DNA of 64,000 nt. It comes from Thermus thermamylovorans (GTDB lineage Bacteria; Deinococcota; Deinococci; Deinococcales; Thermaceae). The position numbers and the translations under genes were made by a program. The stretch is from the NCBI RefSeq assembly GCF_004307015.1, contig NZ_SIJL01000009.1:7686-71685 (forward strand), given 5' to 3'. Below are positions 46,496-55,179 of this stretch, piece by piece. Under the pieces are notes generated by a model. It made no database searches. It was not told the DNA's origin and worked only from the letters and a program-made list of their open reading frames with translations. Numbering within the stretch: the stretch's first letter is position 1; each line of letters starts with the position of its first letter.

Positions 46496-47820
46496 CACTC
46501 CCTAAAGGCACCTGGCTAAAGGAATGGAACCCGGAGGACCCGGAGCGCTGGAATCCGGGCCTGGCCTGGCGCACCCTCTGGATCACCACCTTCAACCTCA
46601 CCCTGGCCTTCATTACCTGGTTCGTGGTAAGCGCCCTGGTGGTGCGCCTGCCCAAGGTGGGGTTTGAGTTCTCCACGGTACAGCTCTTCTGGCTCACGGC
46701 CATGCCGGGGCTCGCCGGGGGCACCCTGCGCATCGTCTGGACCTTCCTGCCCCCCATCCTGGGCACCCGGCACCTGGTCACCTTCTCCACCCTGCTCCTC
46801 CTCATCCCCCTCTTGGGCTGGGGCTTCGCCGTGCAGAGCACCCAAACCCCCTACTGGGTCCTCCTTCTCCTGGCCTTCTTGGCGGGGATCGGTGGGGGAA
46901 ACTTCTCGGGCTTCATGCCCTCCACCAGTTACTTCTTCCCCAAGCGCCTTCAGGGGACGGCCCTAGCCCTGCAGGCGGGCATCGGCAACTTCGGCGTCTC
47001 CGTGGTGCAGTTCGTCACCCCCTGGGTCATCGGCTTCGCCCTCTTCGGCACCCTTCTGGGAGGGCCCCAGACCTTTACCCCGGCTCCGGGAGTCTCCCAG
47101 CCTATCTGGCTGCAGAACGCCACCTTCGTCTGGGTGCCCTTCGTTTTGGTGGCGGCCCTCCTGGCCTGGGTTTACCTCCGGAGCGTTCCCATCCGGGCCA
47201 ACTTCCGCGAGCAGTTCGACATCTTCCGCGACAAGCACACCTGGGTCATGACCAGCCTCTACATCATGACCTTCGGCTCCTTCTCCGGGTTCTCCGCCAT
47301 CTTTCCCCTCCTCATCCGCGAGGTTTATGGGGGGTTTGCCGGGGCCCCGGACCCCTTGCGGTACGCCTTCCTGGGGCCCTTGGTGGGGTCGGTATCCCGC
47401 ATCCTCGCCGGGCCCATCACCGACCGTTTCGGGGGGGCCATCGTCACCCAGGTTTCCGCCATCGGCATCTTCCTCTCGGCCCTTCTGGTGACCCTCTATA
47501 CCCGGCCCACCTCCTTGGAACAGTTCCCCTTCTTTGTTCTGGCCATGCTCCTGGTCTTCTTCTTCGCCGGGGTGGGTAACGCCAGCACCTTCAAGCAGAT
47601 GCCCATGATCTTTCCGCCCCGCCAGGCGGGTGGGGTCATCGGCTGGACCGCGGCCATCGGGGCCTACGGGCCCTTCCTCTTCTCCACCCTGGCCGCCTAC
47701 ACCCAGCAGGCCACCGGGAGTTTCACCGCCTTCTTCTACGGTCTTATGGTCTTCTACGCCTTAAACCTTTTCCTGAACTGGTACTACTACGCCAGGAGGG
47801 GAGCGGAGAAGCCCTGCTAA
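46492..47820 (+). CDS. narT: Nitrate/nitrite MFS transporter, NarT/NarK2 type
   Basis: 442 residues, 12 helices. Its nitrate-signature segments are GGGNFSGFMPSTSYFFP and GVGNASTFKQMPMIFP. Only modestly similar to the preceding transporter, so the two belong to different NarK subgroups, as in other Thermus nar operons where NarK and NarT together move nitrate in and nitrite out. Followed by a 12-bp hairpin, so it is the last gene of the nar operon. Confidence 0.92.
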   Translation: MTLPKGTWLKEWNPEDPERWNPGLAWRTLWITTFNLTLAFITWFVVSALVVRLPKVGFEFSTVQLFWLTAMPGLAGGTLRIVWTFLPPILGTRHLVTFSTLLLLIPLLGWGFAVQSTQTPYWVLLLLAFLAGIGGGNFSGFMPSTSYFFPKRLQGTALALQAGIGNFGVSVVQFVTPWVIGFALFGTLLGGPQTFTPAPGVSQPIWLQNATFVWVPFVLVAALLAWVYLRSVPIRANFREQFDIFRDKHTWVMTSLYIMTFGSFSGFSAIFPLLIREVYGGFAGAPDPLRYAFLGPLVGSVSRILAGPITDRFGGAIVTQVSAIGIFLSALLVTLYTRPTSLEQFPFFVLAMLLVFFFAGVGNASTFKQMPMIFPPRQAGGVIGWTAAIGAYGPFLFSTLAAYTQQATGSFTAFFYGLMVFYALNLFLNWYYYARRGAEKPC

Positions 47821-47825
47821 CGCCA

Positions 47826-47852
47826 CCCCGCCCTGGCGAAGCCAGGGCGGGG
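47826..47852 (+). terminator. Terminator hairpin of the nar operon
   Basis: CCCCGCCCTGGC (47826-47837) and GCCAGGGCGGGG (47841-47852) form a perfect 12-bp stem with loop GAA. It begins five bases after the narT stop. GGTTTTTCC occurs 20 bases later. Confidence 0.8.
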
Positions 47853-47912
47853 ACCCTGGAGAAGGGGCTGGTTTTTCCAAGCCTGCCCGAGAAAGGTTCG
47901 GTGGGAGAGGGT

Positions 47913-47926
47913 ATGACCCAGGTCAT
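47913..47926. promoter_or_regulatory. Fnr/DnrT-type palindrome, site 6
   Basis: ATGACCCAGGTCAT. Centre 47919.5 is exactly 41.5 bases before the A of ATG 47961. Marks a new transcription unit after the nar operon. Confidence 0.78.
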
Positions 47927-47960
47927 GGCGAGGGGGTAAGGGGTGGGGAACCCTGAAGCC

Positions 47961-48179
47961 ATGGAGCTGGACGTGCGCGACCTACCCCCGCGGGAACGGC
48001 ATCCCCGGATCTTTGCGCTGTTGGACAGTCTGAAGCCTGGGGAGCACTTTGTCCTGCTCAACGACCACGACCCCAAGCCCCTCTACTACCAGCTCATGGC
48101 GGAAAGGCCGGGGCAGGTGGACTGGGCGTACCTCGAGGAGGGCCCGGAGGTATGGCGGGTGCGGATCGGCAAGAGGTAG
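47961..48179 (+). CDS. Single-domain DUF2249 protein
   Basis: 72 residues. LDVRDLPPRERHPRIFALLDSLKPGEHFVLLNDHDPKPL is the start of DUF2249 (PF10006), a small SirA/TusA-like alpha-beta fold often found in NO- or nitrite-related clusters; function not settled. ATG 47961 is preferred over the GTG at 47943 because the activator site is then centred at -41.5. The 3' end overlaps the next gene by 28 bases. Confidence 0.85.
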   Translation: MELDVRDLPPRERHPRIFALLDSLKPGEHFVLLNDHDPKPLYYQLMAERPGQVDWAYLEEGPEVWRVRIGKR

Positions 48180-48973
48180 TCCGGCCCGAGATGCGGGTGG
48201 CCGAGGTGCTGAGGCGCTGGCCAGAACTCCTCCCGGTGCTGGTGGAGGCCAGCCCCGCCTTCCAGAAGTTAAAAAACCCCCTGTTGCGCAAGACCCTGCC
48301 CAGTCTGGTCACCGTGGCCCAGGCGGCCAGGATGGGGGGGCTGGAGCCGGAGGAGCTGGTGGCCCGCTTGAACCGGGCCCTGGGGGTGGAGGCCAGGCCG
48401 GAGGTGCCGGCGGGGGAAGCGGAAAGCCTTCTTGGCACCCCACCTCCTCCCTGGCTATCCGCTCCCCTTGGCTTCCACCTGGACGTGCGGCCCATTTTAG
48501 AGGGGGGTGGGGAGCCCTTTCAGGCCATCATGGCCGCTGCCCAGGAGGTGGAACCTGGGAAAAAGCTGGTTTTGGAGGTGCTCTTTGAGCCCATCCCTCT
48601 TTACAGGGTGTTGGGAAAGCAGGGCTTTTTGGCCTGGTGCGAGCGGCTGGGGGAGAGGCACTACCGCGCCCACTTTTACCGCCGGGGGGTCGGGGAAGGG
48701 CCAGGGGTGGCCACGGGTCCGGGCGCCTTGAGCGAGGCGGACTGGCAGGACTACCAGGCGGAGGTCCACATTGAGGAGAACCTGGAGCCCCCCCTGCCCA
48801 TGATGCGGGTCCTGGAGGCTTTGGCCGGCCTCAAGCCCGGGGAGAAGCTTCTGGTCCACCACGTGCGCCGCCCGGTGCACCTCCTGGCCCGCCTGCAGGA
48901 GGAGGGGCACGCCTACCTGCTGCGGGATCTGGGCCCGGGGCAGGTGAGGATCCTGATCCGCAAGGGAGGCTAG
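48152..48973 (+). CDS. Three-domain protein: DUF1858-like plus two DUF2249 domains
   Basis: 273 residues. Residues about 10-75 match the DUF1858 pattern (MRVAEVLRRWPELLPVLVEASP), a helical domain seen in hybrid-cluster-protein neighbourhoods. Residues about 105-185 and 205-270 are two DUF2249 units (LDVRPILEGGGEPF and VHIEENLEPPLPMMRVLEAL), each with the GKKLVLEV or GEKLLVHH strand. ATG 48152 has a poor ribosome site; ATG 48191 is possible. Translation is probably coupled to the preceding gene. Confidence 0.78.
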   Translation: MAGADRQEVVRPEMRVAEVLRRWPELLPVLVEASPAFQKLKNPLLRKTLPSLVTVAQAARMGGLEPEELVARLNRALGVEARPEVPAGEAESLLGTPPPPWLSAPLGFHLDVRPILEGGGEPFQAIMAAAQEVEPGKKLVLEVLFEPIPLYRVLGKQGFLAWCERLGERHYRAHFYRRGVGEGPGVATGPGALSEADWQDYQAEVHIEENLEPPLPMMRVLEALAGLKPGEKLLVHHVRRPVHLLARLQEEGHAYLLRDLGPGQVRILIRKGG

Positions 48974-49004
48974 GCCCTGGGGGCCGCTTTCCTGGGAGGG
49001 ACCC

Positions 49005-49442
49005 ATGGGCTTTTGGCACTTTCTCTTCATCCGGGCGGCTTTGGTTTACCTGGTCTACACGGCTTTACTGGGCACCCTGTTCTACCTCTTGCCCGGCCTG
49101 CAAGGCCCTTTTCGCCCCTCCCACGTGCATGCGGGGTTGGTGGGCTTCTTCCTGCAGATGGTCATGGGGGTGGCCTACTGGATGATGCCCAGGCCCGGGG
49201 GCCTGAGGCAGGATCGCCTCGAGGGGCTCACCTTCGTTCTTCTCAACGCTGGCCTGCTCCTAAGGCTCGCCCTCGAGCCCCTCTATTTCCTGGGCCAAGA
49301 GCGCCTGCGCCCTTGGCTTGCGGTGTCCGGTGGGCTTCAGCTTTTGGCCACCTTGGTCTTCGCCTTTGCCATGCACAGGCGGGTGGTCACGGGGGATATG
49401 CTGAGGAAAATGCGGGAGGCAAGGGAAAGGAGGGGAGGATGA
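49005..49442 (+). CDS. Four-helix membrane protein with H-x-H motif, second copy
   Basis: 145 residues, four helices. The second helix reads SHVHAGLVGFFLQMVMGVAY and ends MMPR, matching the protein at 24557 position by position. A role in haem or copper binding, or in NO handling, is inferred from this and from the operon. GGGAGG precedes the ATG. It overlaps the globin fusion gene by 4 bases. Confidence 0.7.
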   Translation: MGFWHFLFIRAALVYLVYTALLGTLFYLLPGLQGPFRPSHVHAGLVGFFLQMVMGVAYWMMPRPGGLRQDRLEGLTFVLLNAGLLLRLALEPLYFLGQERLRPWLAVSGGLQLLATLVFAFAMHRRVVTGDMLRKMREARERRGG

Positions 49443-50284
49443 AGGGAGCGGTGCGCCTGTCCGAGGAGGCCATGGTCCTGGACCTGCCGCCTTTGCCCGA
49501 GGAGGTCTTCGCCGACCTTCTCGCCTTTGGCGGGCTAGGGGAGGAGGAGAAACGGGCCATGCGCCTGGATGCGGAGAGGCTTCTGGAGGGGGCCGCGGCC
49601 TTCGTGGCCCGGGTCTACGACCACCTGAGCCGCCACCCCGGCACCGCCCGCGCCCTGGGCTGGGAGGGGAGGGTGCCTGAGGAGGAGCTTTACCTGAGGC
49701 GGGCCTTCTTCTCCGCCTGGCTGGCCCGCACCCTGGGGGTGGATACCTCGGGGGAGTTTGCCCGGGAGGTGTACCGGGCGGGGCTTTGGCATGGAGGGCT
49801 TGGGCCCAAGGGGGCCTTGATCCCCCCGGAGTACGTGGGCCTTTCCTTCGCCGAGGTGGGGCGGTACGTGGCGGAAAGGGTGCGGGACGTGCGCCCCTGG
49901 CTCGTCTACCTCTCCGCTCAGGAGGAGGTGATGCGGAAGGGGTTTGACGCCGCCCTTGCCCTTAGGGAGGGGAAGGCCGCCGTGCGCTTCCAAGCGTTGG
50001 GCCTGGCCCACCCCGCCCTGCCCCGGCCCCTTTCCTTGCGGGCAGGGGGCGTGGGGGAGGCCCTCCTCAAGGCCTTGGCCGTGAACCCGGCGCTGCGGGA
50101 TCTGGCCCTGGAGCCCCTCCCCGCCGAGGAGGAGGTGGGGCTCTGGCTTTCCCCCAAGACCCTCTGGCGGCTTAGGCCCCGCTGGGCGGTCCTCCTCAAC
50201 GGCCGGGACGTGGGCTACCTTCAGGGCCTGGCCACCCCCTTGGGGGAGGGGGACCGCCTCACCCTCCTGCCCCCGGGGCGGTGA
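49439..50284 (+). CDS. Globin-domain protein fused to a MoaD/ThiS-like domain
   Basis: 281 residues. Residues about 20-170 resemble a sensor globin/protoglobin: the segment AGLWHGGLGPKGALIPPEYVG has the proximal histidine (H118) followed by the G and PP-x-Y pattern seen in globin-coupled sensors. Residues about 180-281 look like a beta-grasp MoaD/ThiS domain, with VLLNGRDV and PLGEGDRLTLLPP near the end, but the chain ends PPGR instead of the Gly-Gly used for thiocarboxylation. A haem-based NO or O2 sensor linked to molybdopterin or sulfur transfer is possible. ATG overlaps the preceding stop. Confidence 0.7.
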   Translation: MKGAVRLSEEAMVLDLPPLPEEVFADLLAFGGLGEEEKRAMRLDAERLLEGAAAFVARVYDHLSRHPGTARALGWEGRVPEEELYLRRAFFSAWLARTLGVDTSGEFAREVYRAGLWHGGLGPKGALIPPEYVGLSFAEVGRYVAERVRDVRPWLVYLSAQEEVMRKGFDAALALREGKAAVRFQALGLAHPALPRPLSLRAGGVGEALLKALAVNPALRDLALEPLPAEEEVGLWLSPKTLWRLRPRWAVLLNGRDVGYLQGLATPLGEGDRLTLLPPGR

Positions 50285-50291
50285 GGCGGCC

Positions 50292-50305
50292 ATGACCCAG
50301 GTCAT
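50292..50305. promoter_or_regulatory. Fnr/DnrT-type palindrome, site 7
   Basis: ATGACCCAGGTCAT, identical to site 6. Centre 50298.5 is 42.5 bases before ATG 50341. CAGGAT (50328-50333) is a possible -10. Confidence 0.75.
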
Positions 50306-50340
50306 GGCCCATCCCGAGTGCTGGGCTCAGGATTGAGGCG

Positions 50341-51492
50341 ATGCTGGCGGGCGTCCCCACCCGGGTCATCCCCCTTGCCATCCCCGCGGGGTTCATCTTC
50401 CTAGGGGAGGGCTTCTTTCTGCTCTCGGGCCTAGTCCTGGCCTTCCACCCTGAGGCCGTCCCTCTTCCCCGGCACCCCCTGGGTCTCGCCGGGGCCCACC
50501 TCTTCCTCCTGGGCTTCGGGGTGGGGGTGCTCCTCGGGGCCATGCACCAGCTTCTGCCGGTGGTCCTCGAGGCGCCCCTGTACCGCCCGCGGTGGGGGTA
50601 TCCGGTGATGGCCCTTTGGGCCCTGGGGGTGGCCCTGTTGGCCCTGGGCTTCGCCCAGGCTCCGCCTCTGGTCCCTCTGGGCGGGATCCTGGTCCTCTTG
50701 TCCCTTTTCCTCTTCGCCTACCACGCCTACCGCACCTTCCGCCTGGCCCCCCGGTGGAACCGGGTGGCCACCGCCTTGGCCTGGGTGGTCTTCTACCTGG
50801 TCCTCGCCTCCCTTTTGGGCCTCCTCCAGGCCCTTTCCCTGCGCTACGGCTTCTACGATCCCGAGAGGCTTTCCTGGCACCTCCTGGCGGGGCTTGGGGG
50901 GGTCTTCCTCCTCTCCATCCTGGGGGTGGGGTACAAGCTCCTTTCCATGTTCACCCTCACCCACGATGTGGACGAGCGGGTCCTGGGGCTTTTCCTCTGG
51001 GCGGCCAACCTGGGGCTTCTGGGTGTGGCCTTGGGGGAAAGGTTGGGCTATGTCCTCCTCCTTTTGGCCTACGCCCTGGCCCTTTACGACACCGGGCGCA
51101 TCCTCAAAAACCGCATGAAAAAGGCCCTGGATATCGGGGTGCGCCACTACCTCGGGGGGCTTTGCTTCCTGGGCCTTTCCCTCCTGGCCCTGCCCTTCAA
51201 CCCCATCTGGGCGGCCCTTTGGTTCGCCTTGGGCTTCGTGGGGCTGGTGGTGACGGGGATGCTCTACAAGATCCTCCCCTTCCTGGTCTGGACCCACCGG
51301 TATGCCCCGAGGGCGGGGAAGGAAAAGGTGCCCCTGCTCAAGGAGATGCTCCCGGAGGGAGCGGGGTATGGGGCAGGGGCCTTGCTGGCCTTGGGGGCGC
51401 TGCTTCTTCCCTTCCTTCCCTGGGCGGGGTGGATCTACCTTGCCGGAGCCTTGCCCCACGTTTATGCCCTTTGGGAGGTGATGCGGCGATGA
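50341..51492 (+). CDS. Polytopic membrane protein, haem-copper oxidase-like
   Basis: 383 residues, about ten helices. One helix reads [22 protein letters not shown], a looser version of the H-x-H...G-F...P pattern in the two four-helix proteins. Other histidines are in [16 protein letters not shown] and WTHRYAP. It may be a catalytically altered relative of oxidase subunit I or of NnrS, and so could bind haem. No firm family name. Strong activator site upstream; the stop overlaps the next start (ATGA). Confidence 0.65.
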   Translation: MLAGVPTRVIPLAIPAGFIFLGEGFFLLSGLVLAFHPEAVPLPRHPLGLAGAHLFLLGFGVGVLLGAMHQLLPVVLEAPLYRPRWGYPVMALWALGVALLALGFAQAPPLVPLGGILVLLSLFLFAYHAYRTFRLAPRWNRVATALAWVVFYLVLASLLGLLQALSLRYGFYDPERLSWHLLAGLGGVFLLSILGVGYKLLSMFTLTHDVDERVLGLFLWAANLGLLGVALGERLGYVLLLLAYALALYDTGRILKNRMKKALDIGVRHYLGGLCFLGLSLLALPFNPIWAALWFALGFVGLVVTGMLYKILPFLVWTHRYAPRAGKEKVPLLKEMLPEGAGYGAGALLALGALLLPFLPWAGWIYLAGALPHVYALWEVMRR

Positions 51493-51791
51493 ACCCCTTG
51501 GAGGAGCAAGCCTGGAACCTCTTGCGGACGGTCTACGACCCCGAGCTGGGCCTGGACGTGGTGAACCTGGGGCTCATCTATGAGGTAAGGGTGGAGCCCC
51601 CTAGGGCCTACGTGCGCATGACCCTCACCACCCCGGGCTGTCCCCTGCACGACAGCATGGGGGAGGCGGTGCGGCAGGCCCTTTCCCGCCTCCCGGGGAT
51701 CGAGGAGGTGGCGGTGGAGCTGACCTTTGACCCCCCCTGGACCCCGGCCCGCCTCTCCCCGGAGGCCCGGCGGCTCCTGGGCTGGGCCTAA
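51489..51791 (+). CDS. MIP18/SufT-like metal-sulfur cluster assembly protein
   Basis: 100 residues matching the DUF59/MIP18 family: [23 protein letters not shown] and [12 protein letters not shown] with the conserved cysteine in TPGCP. Relatives (SufT, PaaD) help load iron-sulfur clusters into target enzymes. Coupled to the membrane protein upstream by a 4-base overlap, so it is part of the same anaerobic regulon and may mature Fe-S enzymes under NO stress. Confidence 0.88.
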   Translation: MNPLEEQAWNLLRTVYDPELGLDVVNLGLIYEVRVEPPRAYVRMTLTTPGCPLHDSMGEAVRQALSRLPGIEEVAVELTFDPPWTPARLSPEARRLLGWA

Positions 51792-51826
51792 GGGCCCCGT
51801 CGTGGCCCAGGCCGCGACGGGGGCCC
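51792..51826. terminator. Hairpin between convergent genes
   Basis: The arm at 51792-51807 pairs with 51810-51826 through about 16 pairs with one bulge and one G-T pair. Located between the SufT-like gene and the HD-GYP gene. AAAAA follows on the plus strand. Confidence 0.72.
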
Positions 51827-51885
51827 CAAAAAGGCCGGGGTCATGGCCCTTCGCCTTCTCCCGGGCAGGCTGCGCGCATCGGCCC

Positions 51886-54800
51886 TTAGGACAGGAGGTG
51901 CCCTTCCCCGGCCATCAACTCCAGGAAGGCCGCCACCACCTCGGGGTCAAACTGCTGGCCCGCTTGCTCCTCCAGGTAGGCCAAGGCCTTTTCCCTGGGC
52001 CAGGCCTTCCGGTAAGGCCGGTCGGAGGTGAGGGCGTCGTAGACGTCCACCACGGCGAAGATGCGGGCGGAGAGGGGGATCTCCAAGCCCTTGAGCCCCC
52101 GGGGGTATCCGGAGCCATCCCAGCGCTCGTGGTGGGCGTAGGGGATCTCCAGGGCCTTCCTGAGGAAGGGGATGCCGGAAAGCCACTCGTAGGCGTAGAC
52201 GGGGTGCTTCTTCATGACGGCCCACTCCTCCTCGCTGAGGGGGCCCGGTTTGAGGAGGACGGCGTCGGGGATGGCCAGCTTGCCCACGTCGTGGAGGATA
52301 GCCCCCCGCCTGAGGTGGTCCAGGTCCTCCTCGGGCACCCCCAGGGCGCGGGCGAGGCGCAGGGCCAGCCCGGTGACCCGTTCGGTGTGGCCCGCGGTCT
52401 CTTGGTCGCGGAGCTCCACCGCCTTGGCCCAGCCCCAGAGGGTGAGGTCGTAGGCGGCCTCGAGGTCCCGCTGGCTTCGGAGGAGCTCCTGGAAGGTGCG
52501 GGCGTTGTCCAGGGCGATGGCCCCCTGGGCGGCCAGGGTTTCCAGGAACTCCTCGTCCTCGGGGGGGAGGTCCCAGGGCCTGCGGGTGAAGACGGCCAGA
52601 ACCCCGAGGAGCTTCCCCTTGGCGAGGAGAGGGTAGGCCCTTTCCGCCACCAGGCCCTCTTGGAGGGTGAAGTCCGGGTGGGCCCCGGGTTCCCGGGCGA
52701 GGTCGTCCGCGGCCACCTTGCGCCCCTCCAGGGCGGCCCGGCCCGCGTGGCCCTGGCCCAGGCGGATCTCTTTGGGCAGGAAGGCCTTGGGGGAGAGGAA
52801 TCCCCGGTGGCCCTCCAGCCTGAGGCCCTTTTCCCTGGGTTCGTAGAGGAAGAGGGCAGCGGCGTCCAGGGGCAGGCGCATCACCTGGTCCAAGAGGACC
52901 TCGAGGCTGGGCCCCAGGTCCAAAGAGGCCAGGATGGCCTGGTCCAGAAGGCGCAGGGCCTCAAGGTGCTCCACCCGCTTGGCGAGCTTGCGGCGGAGGC
53001 TCGCCCGCCGCACGGCGTTGCCCATGGTTTCCGCCAGAAGCTGGGCCCGCTCCACCTCCCCCGGGGTGGGGGTGCGGGGGTGGGGCCAGGCCAGGGTGAG
53101 GGCCCCGATGGCCTCCTGGCCCGCCAGGAGGGGGACCACCACCCCGCTGTAGCCCTCGGGAACCAGGCCCCTGGCCCCGGGGCGCACCCGGGGGTCTTCC
53201 CGGAGGTCCCGGCTCACCACCACCTCCCCCCGGAAGGCCCGGGCCACCATCCCTCCCTCGGCCAGGGTGAGGGGCGTGGGGATCTCCTTGAGCCAGCCCC
53301 GGCTGGCCGCCTCCTCCAGGCGGCCCGTCTCCTGGTCGTAGAGGAGGATGCTCCCCGCCGGGGCCTCCATGAGGGCCAGCACCGCGTCCAGGGCGGCTTC
53401 CATCATCGCCTTGAGGTCCTCGCTCTGCCGCAGGGCCAGGCTCACCTGGGCGAAGGCCTCCAGGGCCAGCTCCCGCTCCTTGGCCTCGGTGACGTCCAGG
53501 CCGATGCCCAGGACGGCGGGCTGGCCCCCCACCTCCACGCGGGCGGCGGAGTAGTCCAGCCAGCGCACCTCGCCCCCTTTGGCGAGGATGCGGAAAGGGT
53601 AGCGGCCCGGGGGGTTTTCCCCCCGCAGACGGGCCAGGCCCCGTTGCCGCACCAGCTCCCGGTCGGCGGGGTGGACGAACTCCCAGACGGGGCGGGCTCG
53701 GAGCTCCTCCAGGGTGTAGCCGGTGAGGCGCAGGGCCTCCCGGTTGGCGAAGGTGAGGCGCTCCTCCTGCCACAGGAGGATGAGGGCGGGGGCGGTCTCC
53801 GCCAGGGTGCGGAAGAGGGCCTCGGACTCCCGCAGGGTGGCCTCGGCCCGGAGCTTCTCCGTCACGTCCAGGGCCACCACCAAGGCGGCGGGCCGGCCCG
53901 CATAGTCCAGGGTGTGGGAGTGGATCTCCACCTGGATCTCCCGCCCGTCCTTCAGGCGGTGGGTCCAGGGGCCGGAACGCTGCAGCGGGGGCCTTTCCCG
54001 TTGGAGTTCCTCCAGGAGCTGGGGCCGCTCCCGCTCCGGGCGGATTTCCAGAAGGGTCATGGAGAGGAACTCCTCCCGGGTGTAGCCGTACTTGGCGAGG
54101 GCCGCCTCGTTCACCTCCAGGAAGCGGTAGGTTTCCCGGTCGTAGACCCACATGGGCAGGGGATGGGCCTGGAAGAGGAGGCGGAAGCGTTCCTCGGCCG
54201 CCACCGCTTCCGTGACGTCCGAGCCGTAGCCGGTGAGGAGGCGGCTTTGGGGGTCGTAGACCAAGGTGTCCCGCAGCCAGACCCAGTCCCCCTTCCTCCC
54301 GTGCCAGAAGCGGTAGGTGACGCTTTGCACCTTCCCCGGATGGGCCACCGCCTCCCGGCAGGCTTCCTGGGCCTTCCTCCGGTCCTCGGGGTGCACCTGG
54401 GCGTAGAAGGCCTCCGGGTCGGCGGCCAGCCCCTGAGGGGGGTATCCCAGGAGCCCTTCCCCCTGGGGGGAGGCGTAGAGGAGGGGGAGGAAGGCGGGGT
54501 CGGTCCCTTCCGGCACGCGGGCCTGGAACACCCGGCCGGGGAGGGCTTCCAAAAGCCCCTGGAGCCGGGAGCGTTCCTCCTCCAGCTCGCTTTCGTCCCG
54601 GACGTTCAAGACGATGCCCCTCACGGCCGGATCCTGGAACAGGTTCCTCCCCCATACCCGCAGAAAGCGCACCCGCCCCTGGGCGTCCCGCAGGCGGAAG
54701 CCGCCCTCCCGGGTGGCCCCCGGGTCCCCGAGGAGGTCCTCCAGCAGGGCCTTGGCCCGGGTCCGGTCTTCGGGGTGGAGGAACTCCAGGGCGTAAAGTT

Positions 54801-55170
54801 CCGCCTGCCCGTACCTTTGGGGATCGTAACCCAGCACCTGGGCCACGTTGGGCGAGGCGTAGGCGATGCGGCCCTCCCCGTCCAGCACCAGGACCAGCTC
54901 CCGCCCCCCCTCCACCAGGGCGCGGAAGCGCCGCTCCGAGGCCTCCAGGGCCTGCATGGCCCGCTTCCTTTCCCCCTCGAGGCCCCGGGCCAGGGCGTAG
55001 ACCACCAGGGCGGAGAGGAGGACGAAGAGGAGGCCCTTCCCCGTCTGCCAGCGGGTGAGGGTCTGGGGGTCCGGCAGGAGGTGGAGGAGAAGCTGGTCGC
55101 TTCCCAGAATCCACGCCAGGGAAAAGAGGGCGTAGGCCAGGGCGATCTTCCAAGGGCCGCTGAGCCTCAC
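51886..55170 (-). CDS. Multi-PAS/GAF HD-GYP protein (cyclic-di-GMP phosphodiesterase)
   Basis: 1094 residues. Two N-terminal helices (about 8-28 and 45-63) anchor it; then four PAS domains (about 78-570), two GAF domains (about 580-880) and a C-terminal HD-GYP domain with HD in AILHDVGKL, the HTERV histidine and HHERWDGSGYPRGL. All key HD-GYP residues are present, so cyclic-di-GMP hydrolysis is expected. The GTG is preceded by a perfect TATAAT (complement of 55179-55184), eight bases upstream. The -10 abuts the stop of the next gene. Confidence 0.9.
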   Translation of the reverse strand: MRLSGPWKIALAYALFSLAWILGSDQLLLHLLPDPQTLTRWQTGKGLLFVLLSALVVYALARGLEGERKRAMQALEASERRFRALVEGGRELVLVLDGEGRIAYASPNVAQVLGYDPQRYGQAELYALEFLHPEDRTRAKALLEDLLGDPGATREGGFRLRDAQGRVRFLRVWGRNLFQDPAVRGIVLNVRDESELEEERSRLQGLLEALPGRVFQARVPEGTDPAFLPLLYASPQGEGLLGYPPQGLAADPEAFYAQVHPEDRRKAQEACREAVAHPGKVQSVTYRFWHGRKGDWVWLRDTLVYDPQSRLLTGYGSDVTEAVAAEERFRLLFQAHPLPMWVYDRETYRFLEVNEAALAKYGYTREEFLSMTLLEIRPERERPQLLEELQRERPPLQRSGPWTHRLKDGREIQVEIHSHTLDYAGRPAALVVALDVTEKLRAEATLRESEALFRTLAETAPALILLWQEERLTFANREALRLTGYTLEELRARPVWEFVHPADRELVRQRGLARLRGENPPGRYPFRILAKGGEVRWLDYSAARVEVGGQPAVLGIGLDVTEAKERELALEAFAQVSLALRQSEDLKAMMEAALDAVLALMEAPAGSILLYDQETGRLEEAASRGWLKEIPTPLTLAEGGMVARAFRGEVVVSRDLREDPRVRPGARGLVPEGYSGVVVPLLAGQEAIGALTLAWPHPRTPTPGEVERAQLLAETMGNAVRRASLRRKLAKRVEHLEALRLLDQAILASLDLGPSLEVLLDQVMRLPLDAAALFLYEPREKGLRLEGHRGFLSPKAFLPKEIRLGQGHAGRAALEGRKVAADDLAREPGAHPDFTLQEGLVAERAYPLLAKGKLLGVLAVFTRRPWDLPPEDEEFLETLAAQGAIALDNARTFQELLRSQRDLEAAYDLTLWGWAKAVELRDQETAGHTERVTGLALRLARALGVPEEDLDHLRRGAILHDVGKLAIPDAVLLKPGPLSEEEWAVMKKHPVYAYEWLSGIPFLRKALEIPYAHHERWDGSGYPRGLKGLEIPLSARIFAVVDVYDALTSDRPYRKAWPREKALAYLEEQAGQQFDPEVVAAFLELMAGEGHLLS

Positions 55171-55179
55171 TTGCGCGCA

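Noticed and set aside
51829-51842. Fnr-type site after the SufT-like gene
   Set aside because: Only one half-site (GGTCAT) is present and no gene start follows at a suitable distance.
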